This document shows positions 1-7,131 of a stretch of DNA of 25,927 bases, one piece after another; the first letter of the stretch is position 1, and every line of letters begins with the position of its first letter. A model generated the notes under the pieces. That model saw only the letters and a list, made by a program, of their open reading frames with translations. It was not told the DNA's origin and did not search any database. The translations under genes and the position numbers were made by a program. Origin of the DNA: a virus; the IMG/VR virus record IMGVR_UViG_3300035682_000173, positions 1 to 25,927 of that record. The stretch is one strand, 5' to 3'.

Positions 1-131
1 GCGATAGCTTCTGCTTCTGTATTCCATGGTCCTCCAGGAATAATTTGATCGAACTCTAATGGATCTGTTGCCATAAATTGGCCGGCCAATGTTTCGTAAA
101 TAAAAGTTTTGTAGGTTTCTGTTGTTATCAT
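1..131 (-). CDS. Hypothetical protein, 3' part missing (runs off left edge)
   Basis: The reading frame opens with ATG at 131 and stays open to the left edge, giving 43 complete residues beginning MITTETYKTFIYETLAGQF. I do not recognise it. The start is supported by an ATGA junction with the upstream 59-residue gene, whose stop codon TGA lies inside this ATG, which suggests translational coupling. The visible part is soluble-looking, with no signal peptide or membrane segment. The missing remainder prevents any family call. Confidence 0.6.
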   Translation of the reverse strand, partial: MITTETYKTFIYETLAGQFMATDPLEFDQIIPGGPWNTEAEAI

Positions 132-307
132 TTTATCCAATCGTTAAATGCGTGAATGTATGCTGTCAATCGATCCATCTTAGGATCTTCTTCCATGTTC
201 TTTTTTGCGAATTCTATAACCTCTAGTCGCAATCCATAAGCCGAAGCCTCCATCAAAATCTCTTCGATTTGTTCTTCGTTACTCATGATTTTTGTGTTAT
301 TATCCAT
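128..307 (-). CDS. Small hypothetical acidic helical protein, 59 aa
   Basis: An ATG at 307 opens a 59-codon frame ending in TGA at 130-128. The product begins MDNNTKIMSNEEQIEEIL and ends AYIHAFNDWIK. It is rich in Glu/Lys and probably helical, ending in a pattern (AYxxAFxxWI) typical of small phage proteins of unknown role. A second possible start is the internal Met at residue 8 (MSNEEQ). It overlaps the next gene as ATGA and follows the previous gene after a 27-base gap holding an inverted repeat. No function can be assigned. The tight coupling and clean frame support a real gene despite its size. Confidence 0.65.
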   Translation of the reverse strand: MDNNTKIMSNEEQIEEILMEASAYGLRLEVIEFAKKNMEEDPKMDRLTAYIHAFNDWIK

Positions 308-312
308 TAATT

Positions 313-332
313 AGCTTTAGTATTATAAAGCT
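313..332. repeat. Perfect 7-bp inverted repeat between two small genes
   Basis: AGCTTTA (313-319) and TAAAGCT (326-332) are perfect complements separated by 6 bases. The repeat lies between the stop of the 335-523 gene and the start at 307. It could form a small hairpin in the mRNA just upstream of the start codon. No U-run follows on the minus strand, so it is not a classical terminator. Confidence 0.45.
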
Positions 333-334
333 TA

Positions 335-523
335 TTAGTGAATTGTTTCATTTAATTTCGGAGTTAAAATATAGCCAGAATTAGTTTCAATTGGTAGTTT
401 AGCAATTTCTTCTGGTAGCATATCTCTTAAAGATCCTACTACATGATTGCATGTAACTAATTGATCTTCTGTGGATACCATTAAATAACCTAAGTCCGAA
501 ATATAAACCTTTGTGATTTTCAT
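335..523 (-). CDS. Small hypothetical protein, 62 aa
   Basis: A 62-residue product beginning MKITKVYISDLGYLMVS. It looks like a compact, largely beta protein with alternating hydrophobic residues in its first half; I do not recognise the family. Its ATG at 523 shares one base with the TAA of the upstream gene (TAATG), which argues for this start and for coupled translation. There is no signal peptide or membrane segment. Function unknown. Confidence 0.65.
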   Translation of the reverse strand: MKITKVYISDLGYLMVSTEDQLVTCNHVVGSLRDMLPEEIAKLPIETNSGYILTPKLNETIH

Positions 524-921
524 TACATAGTTTTGCGATCCATAAAGTCTTGCATAGACAATACGTATCTTCTTATTTTTCTAAGTTCTTCATCATCCTC
601 TTTTTTCTGGCCAGTTGGAACGTCTCCTGATCCAAAACGACCAGTTGTCATATCAGGTAATAAGACCGCTCCAGCTCCAGTGATGCTACTAGGCGTTACA
701 CCTATTCCAGCATCCATTCCTGAATATTCATCAACTTTGTCGGGTAAACCTTCGTGTGGAGTTGATGCAAAATCTTTTAGTTGCTTAAGAGTCATGCTAG
801 AAACAAGTTCTTGAACTTTGTCCCGATACTCTGCATCAACTTCTGAAAGTTCTAGTTCGCCTTTTTTAACGGCGTATGCAACTCCCATTAATCTTTGTTG
901 TGTTTTACTTGTACTTGGCAT
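523..921 (-). CDS. PSTSK/QQRLMG-type small phage protein (DUF3008-like), 132 aa
   Basis: The frame is open upstream to an ATG at 1017, but I place the start at 921. From there the protein begins MPSTSKTQQRLMGVAYAVKK, the conserved opening of a widespread short phage protein family that I know as DUF3008-like. The family pattern continues: PSTSK..QQRLMG, a Lys/Glu helix, then M(T/S)..Q.KDFAST.H.GLP.KV, here around residues 43-64. The longer start would add 32 unrelated residues and would run through a strong hairpin (939-964), so it is unlikely. The C-terminal half is a Gly/Asp-rich linker followed by a charged helix. The family's role is unknown; members occur among structural genes of T4-like phages. 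The stop overlaps the next start by one base. Confidence 0.8.
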   Translation of the reverse strand: MPSTSKTQQRLMGVAYAVKKGELELSEVDAEYRDKVQELVSSMTLKQLKDFASTPHEGLPDKVDEYSGMDAGIGVTPSSITGAGAVLLPDMTTGRFGSGDVPTGQKKEDDEELRKIRRYVLSMQDFMDRKTM

Positions 922-935
922 AATGTTGTTATAAT

Positions 936-964
936 AAAAAAGAGCAGCTTTAGGGCTGCTCTTT
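936..964 (-). terminator. Hairpin plus T-rich tail: rho-independent terminator candidate
   Basis: Minus-strand reading gives a perfect 10-bp stem, AAAGAGCAGC and GCTGCTCTTT, with a CCTAAA loop, then TTTATTATAA. It sits 28 bases after the stop of the 992-2479 gene and 18 bases before the true start of the next gene, the right place for a terminator of the 992-8781 group. The T tract is short and interrupted by A. Because a GATATATA box overlaps the stem's upstream edge, it may instead be a 5' hairpin on the next transcript. Confidence 0.7.
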
Positions 965-971
965 ATATATC
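964..971 (-). promoter_or_regulatory. GATATATA box (putative phage promoter -10)
   Basis: Minus-strand GATATATAAAG lies 43 bases before the ATG at 921. The same octamer recurs in front of other genes in this window (2506, 8811, 13142, 14299, 24266). It abuts the terminator-like hairpin, so transcription starting here would begin inside the stem. Confidence 0.4.
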
Positions 972-991
972 TGTTAGTTATTTGTTGTAAA

Positions 992-2479
992 TTACCAAGC
1001 GATGTCCATCTTCTCAAACTTAGCTACTCTTTCTTTAATACTTAGAGCATATTGTTTAAGTTCTCTTTCGTAATAACTACCACTATAATCATCTTTCTTA
1101 GAATTTTCTTCAGCTGTTGTAAATCTAGCATAATCATCCATGATGTTTCTTAACCAATTAGCAACATCAGATAATTTAACTTCTCTATCTCTTGGATCTG
1201 TACCAGCGATAATATCACCGTATTGACCCATTTTCTTTTCTTTAATTGCATTTTTGATAAGATCAGTACCGTCTTCAATAGCTTTTTCAATCATCTTGTC
1301 GATAGTTTTATCGCCTTCAGTTAATCTTTTTGCAATAATAGCTTTGTATCTGTTTACGTTTTCTTCCTTGATTTTCTTAGGATCTAATAATGCGGTTGCA
1401 CCTCTTCTAGCTGCATCTCTATTATTTGTTAAAGTACCTGTAGAAAGTCTTGCTTGTAAAGCATCAAGATCAATTACATACGCAATATCAGCTAATTCAG
1501 CAATTCTCTTTACGTTGTAAAGTCCTGAAGCACCGTAACCTCTGTAGTTTTTATTAATACCAACACCATCTCCTGACGCAGACATTGTCTTTTTTCTATC
1601 AGCTGAATAACCTCTTCCAGACCAACTAGCACCCATGAATTCGTTTTGACCATTTGCAACACCTAAGATAGTGTCTGGTGCAAGATTTTTCTCATTAGAC
1701 CATGCACCTGAATCAGCATAAGGATTTTCTTTTGCATTTGTTACAACGTAAAATACTAATTCTTTACCCGCCTTTCTTTTGTAAGCTCTACTAGGATCCA
1801 TTGATAAAATGTCAGTGTCTTCGATTTGATCTAAAGCAATTTTAGTGTAACCATAGATATACTGCAAGAAATCTTTAGGAGCGTATTTCATATCGATCAA
1901 TGAAGATAAGATTGAAGACTTAAGAGCTTCATTTATTACTGATTCATAGATTTCAAAGCCATCTGCTTTGATTGCTTTTTTAGCTTTACTTAATTCAACT
2001 GCATTTTTTGCTTTAACTACCATTTCTTCTGAATCTAATCCAGGTTGCGCAGTTGCATCAACTCCAGCCTTTTTTAATACGCTTTGGATGTAATCCACAT
2101 CGTCTTCATCTGTATTGTAATCAAATGAAAATAATAATGATTTTGCTTCGTTAACTTCTTCTGATTCGTTAATGTGAGAAAGTACTTTAGAACCATAAGA
2201 TGATAGTGTTACACCTTCTTCAGATACACTAAAGTATCTAGCGTTTCTGGTTAACCACTTCTTAGAATCAGCCGAGAATTCATTGATGATAGTTTTAAAA
2301 TCTTCGTGAGATAATTGGCCATCTTTAAGTGCAGCTAAAACTTTATTTCTAACTTTGGTTTCTTTAATTGTAGTTACAGCTGCATTTGAGCCGTATTGTC
2401 TTTTAAGAACAATTTTGCCTTCGTCGATCTTATTATAACCGTTGTTTACAAAATCTTCAAATGATTCAAAAATTTTCAT
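992..2479 (-). CDS. Hypothetical protein with capsid-targeting-like leader, 495 aa
   Basis: No family recognised. The protein opens MKIFESFEDFVNNGYNKIDE followed by GK. The leader resembles the N-termini of T4 internal head proteins (T4 IPIII starts MKTYQEFIAEA), and I18-D19-E20|G21 fits the T4 prohead protease rule (I/L)xE|(A/G/S). Further sites of this type lie at I103-N104-E105|S and I182-N183-E184|A; they bracket a probable alpha/beta domain (about 112-184). The larger C-terminal part (about 190-495) is mixed, with a Gly/Ser-rich stretch at about 280-315 (SWSGRGYSADRKKTMSASGD), an RR-containing helix and an acidic helical end. It is the last gene of the 992-8781 group, preceded by a GATATATAGAAAAACA box and followed by a terminator-like hairpin. 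I infer an internal virion or prohead protein. Confidence 0.75.
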   Translation of the reverse strand: MKIFESFEDFVNNGYNKIDEGKIVLKRQYGSNAAVTTIKETKVRNKVLAALKDGQLSHEDFKTIINEFSADSKKWLTRNARYFSVSEEGVTLSSYGSKVLSHINESEEVNEAKSLLFSFDYNTDEDDVDYIQSVLKKAGVDATAQPGLDSEEMVVKAKNAVELSKAKKAIKADGFEIYESVINEALKSSILSSLIDMKYAPKDFLQYIYGYTKIALDQIEDTDILSMDPSRAYKRKAGKELVFYVVTNAKENPYADSGAWSNEKNLAPDTILGVANGQNEFMGASWSGRGYSADRKKTMSASGDGVGINKNYRGYGASGLYNVKRIAELADIAYVIDLDALQARLSTGTLTNNRDAARRGATALLDPKKIKEENVNRYKAIIAKRLTEGDKTIDKMIEKAIEDGTDLIKNAIKEKKMGQYGDIIAGTDPRDREVKLSDVANWLRNIMDDYARFTTAEENSKKDDYSGSYYERELKQYALSIKERVAKFEKMDIAW

Positions 2480-2497
2480 TATAGTATTGTTTTGTTT

Positions 2498-2513
2498 TGT
2501 TTTTCTATATATC
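2498..2513 (-). promoter_or_regulatory. GATATATAGAAAAACA box (putative phage promoter)
   Basis: The minus strand reads GATATATAGAAAAACA, entirely within the 38-base gap upstream of the ATG at 2479. All 16 bases match the box at 8803-8818, and the 3' half matches that at 10331-10343. I infer a -10-type element, with transcription starting in the A-rich tract. Confidence 0.5.
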
Positions 2514-2517
2514 AGGA

Positions 2518-3993
2518 TTATTTCCCCATTTCATATCCTAGTCCAGCATTGAATGTTGAACTACTTCCTCTTGCAACAAATTTTGCCGCTGGTATACTGC
2601 CTGAGCTTGTTCCTAGGAATTTAATTAAGTCATTACGTAAATCAATAGTTAGATACATTTGTTTAACTACCAGTAGTTTATTAATGATTGTTGCTAAATG
2701 TCCTCTGTAATATGTATTTAAATTACTAACCACTTCTACTGCAAGTGGATAATAAAACTCATCTCCTTTTTTGTGTTTAATAATATCTTCTGGAGATTCT
2801 GGTTTCGTTGGAGCTGTTCCACATTTTGTCCAAAATGTGCCCATAAAGTCTTCATACTTTTCTGGATCTTTTGCAAGTTCCATTATAAATGATAAAATAT
2901 CTTTTCTAGTTAATTTAGTGGCAGAATTTCCTGATACATTTAAAAAATGCTCGAATCCAGAGTTTTTCATTTTTCCAGTACTCATCAGTGTATTTGCTAT
3001 TTGAATATAAACTTCTACTGATGGAAGTTGACCACCTTTCTTAATGGTTTCCATATCTAACAAAATATTATAAAGTTCTGTTTCTGCTTCACTAAGTGCT
3101 AAATCTAAACCGCTATTTGCATGAATTGCACATGCTTTAACAATTGCATCAATCCCAGGTCTTCCACCTCCTTTTGCTGCTTTAGATGATACATTCCATC
3201 CGTCAACCCATAAATCTGAAAGAGCTTCATTTTGTGCAGATGGGAATTCCAATCCACTTCCAATATCTTTAATTACAGTCAATAGATATACACCATCTAG
3301 GATTTCACCATAATCATTTACAATATTATTTAAAGATTTGGCATCAATATTACTATTTGAAGATAACTTAATAGTTTCTCCAGATTTTCCAGCGTCAAAA
3401 TATGATTTCATATTATCATATTTAGCCGTTGAATTATTTTTAACGTCATGTGCTAAAGATATTAAAAATTGTTGAGTACCTTCGCTAATACTAGTATACA
3501 TTTTAATATTACCTTCAATAACATTAATTAAAGAATTAACATCTTTAAATATAATGCCACTAACTCCTAATTTAGCTGGAGTCAAGTCTTTTTTACCAAT
3601 TTCTTGGTTTCCACCAGAATCTAATTCAACGGTTGAGTTAGTAACCCACGATTCTATACCATCTGTTGATGTTATTTTATAAGAAGCATAATCATTTGAA
3701 CCTAAATTCTTACCTTGTCTAACTTGTCCTTTTGCAAAATATTCAATTGCAGATACTGTTTTACCAGCATCAGCATACATACTTTTAATATTAGCTTCAG
3801 CCGTTCCATCTAAATCTGCACCAAATGGGGCTCTAATCATTTCTAATGATTTTGTTCCTTTCGGTTCTCCTAAACCTACTACTTTTCGGTATGAATCAAA
3901 ATATACTTGTTTTTCTTTAGTTGGAGCTTTTGCTTCGTACAAAGCCATTGCGTGTGCGAATCTTGCTCTAATATCTCCGTAAGTTTGTGCCAT
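2518..3993 (-). CDS. Hypothetical protein with leader-like N-terminus, 491 aa
   Basis: No family recognised. The N-terminus MAQTYGDIRARFAHAMALYE then AK carries an L18-Y19-E20|A21 site, at the same position as in the 992-2479 product and matching the T4 prohead protease rule. Residues 21-160 are mixed alpha/beta with a DSGGNQEIGKKDLTPAKLGV segment; the rest is largely helical. A Gly-rich segment (KAAKGGGRPGID) lies near residue 275, and the C-terminus is Ser/Gly-rich. The K.LTP.KLG pattern occurs in some nuclease-like proteins, but I cannot support a nuclease call. The start codon shares one base with the stop of the ligase/NMNAT gene (TAATG). I infer an internal head or cargo protein; the function is unknown. 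Confidence 0.7.
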   Translation of the reverse strand: MAQTYGDIRARFAHAMALYEAKAPTKEKQVYFDSYRKVVGLGEPKGTKSLEMIRAPFGADLDGTAEANIKSMYADAGKTVSAIEYFAKGQVRQGKNLGSNDYASYKITSTDGIESWVTNSTVELDSGGNQEIGKKDLTPAKLGVSGIIFKDVNSLINVIEGNIKMYTSISEGTQQFLISLAHDVKNNSTAKYDNMKSYFDAGKSGETIKLSSNSNIDAKSLNNIVNDYGEILDGVYLLTVIKDIGSGLEFPSAQNEALSDLWVDGWNVSSKAAKGGGRPGIDAIVKACAIHANSGLDLALSEAETELYNILLDMETIKKGGQLPSVEVYIQIANTLMSTGKMKNSGFEHFLNVSGNSATKLTRKDILSFIMELAKDPEKYEDFMGTFWTKCGTAPTKPESPEDIIKHKKGDEFYYPLAVEVVSNLNTYYRGHLATIINKLLVVKQMYLTIDLRNDLIKFLGTSSGSIPAAKFVARGSSSTFNAGLGYEMGK

Positions 3994-5828
3994 TATATCT
4001 TATTTATAAATTGTTCAAATGTCATTACACTTTCGTTTGCATTTAATGATACTTCTAATTTTTGTTTAAGTTCATCGTACATTCCGTGTAGTGATTTTGG
4101 TACTAGCTTTTTGAATAGGTTATACTCGTCGTCTAACATACTGTTTCTAACTTGCGTTGCAGAAATATCATCATCACCTCTTTTAATTTCATGTAAACCA
4201 AAATCAGCTCTAACATTAAGTTCTTCTCTGTACTTGTCATTATCAACCATGTAACCGTATGCTTTCATTCTGTCTGTTCCTGTACCCCATAAAACTGGTT
4301 CGTAATTAGGTCTAAGTTGATTAAACATAGTATCGATTGCAGCTGAAGGAACTACGATCACCTCTTTTAAGAAAGGATATTCCTTTTGTACTTTGTTAAA
4401 CATCTCAATTTGAGTGTCTGTGTCATAAGGTCTTTTAGCAGCGTCTTCTTTTTTAACTGTCTTAGATTTTACTAAGAATACAATTACTGGAAAGCCATTA
4501 GCTTTATTTAAAGTTTCTAATACTTTAACGTGACCTAATGTAAATGGTTGGAATCTACCAACAAAAATATTTACGGGCTGTGCACCTTGATCTTTATAGT
4601 CAATCTTTAGGGCTTCACTAACGTGAGCAACTGGAGAAGACTTAATTGATTTTTGTCTGCTATATGAACCAAAATCTAGGACTTCAGTTTCAGCAACTTC
4701 TTCAAGAACTTTTGATTCAATCTTTTTAACAATATCATTCATCATCGACATCATATCAGTTGAAATAATATCTGTTTCTTTGTTTCTAATCTTTCTATAA
4801 GATCCTAATAAGATTTTAAAAAGCTCAGCAATAACTGGATTTTCAACATATCTTAGGGTCTTTTCATTAGAAATAAATTTGGTATTTAAATTGAAGTCTT
4901 CGCCTACTGCAAAATCAGCTGGATCAAAATTAGCTCCAATAAATTTATGTGAATTGGTTTTAACGTAATCATTAAATACATTTGACATTAATTCAAGATA
5001 ACGAGCATCTTGAGTTTCTGCTTGTAAAATATTATCGCTAAAGTTATAATTGCTTAAATATGTGGTCATGTCCAAAATTGTAATTTGGTACATATCACTT
5101 GGTTTTCTGTCAATTGGCTCGTTGATTCTTCTGAAATCTTCTAACTTATAAGAATCATAATTGTTGCCATTGACGAATGTCAAGATTAAACCATCGATGT
5201 CAGAATCTAATGACGTATTTAAAGCAGATGAAAATGCATCTGGTTTAAACATATTGTACATAAAACGTGTAAATGACTCGCTTTGGAATCTCTGGCTGAA
5301 CGCTTTATCGTTTGACGATAAAACCTTAGTCAATTCCTCTTTAGAGTGATCCATCATCAGGCCATCAAAAAGGATTGGGGGATTTTCTACTTCTAAGATC
5401 TTAGCCCACTTTTTCAAAACAACAGGATCAATAATTACTTTCTTAGTCTTACGACCATTCATTATCATGATATGTGTTAGAACCAAAAAGTTTTTAGGTA
5501 GTCTATCGTATTCAATATTAACAGGACTGACATTTGGCAAATAGTCAAATCCAAATTTCCAATCTTCTGGCATTGCATAAAGAGCCTCTTCTGAAATTGA
5601 CTGCATTTGCTTGATAGCTTTCTCATAATATCTAATAATAGTTCTGTCAACCAGATCCATAGGTTCTGTTTGATTTGACTTAAAATAGTGTAATTTATCA
5701 CCTACCTTTTGGCAGTGAAAAGAGCTTGCAGCTAATTTTTCTGTAACAAGTACTCTGGACTTTAATAATTTATTAAAATCCTCTAAATTACTTTCAGCAA
5801 AGTGGTCTCTAAGTTTTTTAATTGCCAT
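3993..5828 (-). CDS. Ligase-like nucleotidyltransferase fused to NMNAT-like adenylyltransferase, 611 aa
   Basis: Two enzyme domains are visible. Residues about 20-250 look like the ligase/covalent nucleotidyltransferase fold: motif I is TEKLAASSF (K31 the candidate AMP-accepting lysine, but KLAA replaces the usual KxDG), a motif III-like WKFGFDY at 90-96, motif IV DGLIL at 212-216 and motif V YKLED at 227-231. Residues about 418-590 are a nucleotidylyltransferase of the NMNAT type: GRFQPFTLGH at 424-433 (a (H/T)xGH signature) and ISATQVR at 555-561, the second ATP-binding motif. NMNAT joins ATP and NMN to make NAD; related domains use other substrates. A helical linker (about 330-415) contains V403-S404-E405|A. 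The tail ends A597-N598-E599|S then VMTFEQFINKI, which resembles the leaders of neighbouring proteins. Substrates are inferred; an RNA or DNA ligase role for the first half is not proven. Confidence 0.82.
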   Translation of the reverse strand: MAIKKLRDHFAESNLEDFNKLLKSRVLVTEKLAASSFHCQKVGDKLHYFKSNQTEPMDLVDRTIIRYYEKAIKQMQSISEEALYAMPEDWKFGFDYLPNVSPVNIEYDRLPKNFLVLTHIMIMNGRKTKKVIIDPVVLKKWAKILEVENPPILFDGLMMDHSKEELTKVLSSNDKAFSQRFQSESFTRFMYNMFKPDAFSSALNTSLDSDIDGLILTFVNGNNYDSYKLEDFRRINEPIDRKPSDMYQITILDMTTYLSNYNFSDNILQAETQDARYLELMSNVFNDYVKTNSHKFIGANFDPADFAVGEDFNLNTKFISNEKTLRYVENPVIAELFKILLGSYRKIRNKETDIISTDMMSMMNDIVKKIESKVLEEVAETEVLDFGSYSRQKSIKSSPVAHVSEALKIDYKDQGAQPVNIFVGRFQPFTLGHVKVLETLNKANGFPVIVFLVKSKTVKKEDAAKRPYDTDTQIEMFNKVQKEYPFLKEVIVVPSAAIDTMFNQLRPNYEPVLWGTGTDRMKAYGYMVDNDKYREELNVRADFGLHEIKRGDDDISATQVRNSMLDDEYNLFKKLVPKSLHGMYDELKQKLEVSLNANESVMTFEQFINKI

Positions 5829-5838
5829 TTTATATTCT

Positions 5839-7113
5839 TTATCTTCCGTATTTAATGATTCCCATTAATTGGTTAATCGCTGCGAAAGTTCCAGTTAGTT
5901 TATAAATTTTACCTTTGTATTTAAATACTATACCTTCAGTAGGCATAATTGATTCAATTCCGCCGATTCTATCTAATCTAGCTAATTCCTTTTCAACTTT
6001 ATCTATCTGACTTAAATCGCCGTTGGTTTTGATCTTACCAGCTTCTGTGCTAATTTGATTGTGTAATCTTTGAGCTTCCACACTTGGGTTTAAGGCCAAT
6101 AAGTTTGAAACGTTTTTAAGAATAGTAGAACCTAATTCCAAGAATATATCTTCGAATGGTCTAATGTTTTCTTTTTGCTTTGATTTTAAATCTTCTTTGT
6201 CAAATTTATCAAAGGCTGCTTTTTCTTCTGGAGTAACTTGTTTGGCAATATCTCTAATGTTTAAAGTTTTCTTATCATCATAAGCCCATCTCATTAACAT
6301 ACCGTGTTTTAAGTTAGCATCAACATTTGGAAACATTGCTTCAATTTCATCTTTCCACCACATTTCATGATATTTAGAAACTGGTTCGTTTTCACTTAAA
6401 CTGTATTTTGACTGTAAAGCATTGATTTTACCCAAAAAGTAACCTTTCTTTTCTTCAAAATCAGGAATCTTGTTGATATTAAGTTCTTGTGGAGGTATAA
6501 TAGTAAATGTCTTTTGAACGTGTGTGTTTGTGTCTTGTAAAATCTTAGCAAGATCTTTAGCAGCTTTTGAATTTGTTGTACCATCTTCAATAGTTACAAT
6601 ACCGTGGAATTGAATAACATCTCTGTTGTAAGCAATTACGTTGGCGTTTCCAGAATAGATTAGCTCCATATTCATGAATGCTTTACCATTTTGAAAGAAA
6701 TCTTCTTGTGTTTTAGCAGGCAATCTTTGTAAAGAACCAGCTAAATCTTGAGCAGCAAATGTAAATGTATCTCTTACCGCTTCTGATGCATGATTAGCAA
6801 ACATAGAAACTAAAGCTATTAAATCCAATGGGGTTGATAACTGTCCTTTATTTCTGGCAAACATTACTTTACCATCAATCATAGTCACAAATAGATTTTG
6901 ACCATCTGTTTTTTCAGTTGGTGCTTCTTCAAAGTTTAAGTCACCTTGTAATCCTCTATCAACAAACATTTTAAAGTCTGCAAATGTCAAAGAGTTATCA
7001 TCGAATGGATGCATCATGTGACCTGCAGCTCCACCTTCCATAACAAGATTAAAAGCAGAATTAGTAAAATTCTGCTTTTCTGTTATGTATTCTGTTAATG
7101 TTAATAGTTTCAT
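5839..7113 (-). CDS. RNA/DNA ligase-like adenylyltransferase, 424 aa
   Basis: Motif order fits the ATP-dependent ligase superfamily. Motif I is EKTDG, with K68 the candidate lysine for the enzyme-AMP intermediate, followed by FARNKG (R87). A motif III-like MELIYSG segment lies in the middle of the protein. Motif IV is TEGIVFK at 392-398 and motif V is YKLTG at 404-408. The N-terminal GGAAGHMMHPFDD (27-39) precedes the catalytic core; I recall a similar GG..GHM.HPFD opening in ligase-like proteins of other large phages. There is no obvious C-terminal OB domain, so it may be a minimal ligase or RNA-repair enzyme. The leader MKLLTLTEYITE holds an I10-T11-E12 site, and V24-M25-E26|G27 would release a protein starting at the conserved GG. 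It lies 10 bases upstream of the ligase/NMNAT gene, so the two nucleotidyltransferases are probably co-expressed. Confidence 0.85.
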   Translation of the reverse strand: MKLLTLTEYITEKQNFTNSAFNLVMEGGAAGHMMHPFDDNSLTFADFKMFVDRGLQGDLNFEEAPTEKTDGQNLFVTMIDGKVMFARNKGQLSTPLDLIALVSMFANHASEAVRDTFTFAAQDLAGSLQRLPAKTQEDFFQNGKAFMNMELIYSGNANVIAYNRDVIQFHGIVTIEDGTTNSKAAKDLAKILQDTNTHVQKTFTIIPPQELNINKIPDFEEKKGYFLGKINALQSKYSLSENEPVSKYHEMWWKDEIEAMFPNVDANLKHGMLMRWAYDDKKTLNIRDIAKQVTPEEKAAFDKFDKEDLKSKQKENIRPFEDIFLELGSTILKNVSNLLALNPSVEAQRLHNQISTEAGKIKTNGDLSQIDKVEKELARLDRIGGIESIMPTEGIVFKYKGKIYKLTGTFAAINQLMGIIKYGR

Positions 7114-7131
7114 TATAAGAATTGTGTTTAT

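Noticed and set aside
523-1017. Upstream start at 1017 for the PSTSK-type protein
   Set aside because: The added 32 residues have no family match, overlap the 992-2479 gene and cross a terminator-like hairpin. The conserved family start is MPSTSK at 921.
2518-3993. Nuclease call from the KKDLTPAKLG segment
   Set aside because: The pattern only vaguely recalls some nuclease-like proteins, and no catalytic acid/lysine set could be identified.
4001-4008. TATAAATA on the minus strand, a perfect T4 late promoter box
   Set aside because: It encodes part of the FINKI tail of the ligase/NMNAT protein, and it is the only copy I noticed before a start. The GATATATAG box is the recurrent element here.
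3907-4254. Plus-strand open frame of 115 codons over a gene junction
   Set aside because: It overlaps two well supported minus-strand genes, and its Cys/Ser/Phe-rich translation is unlike the other products.
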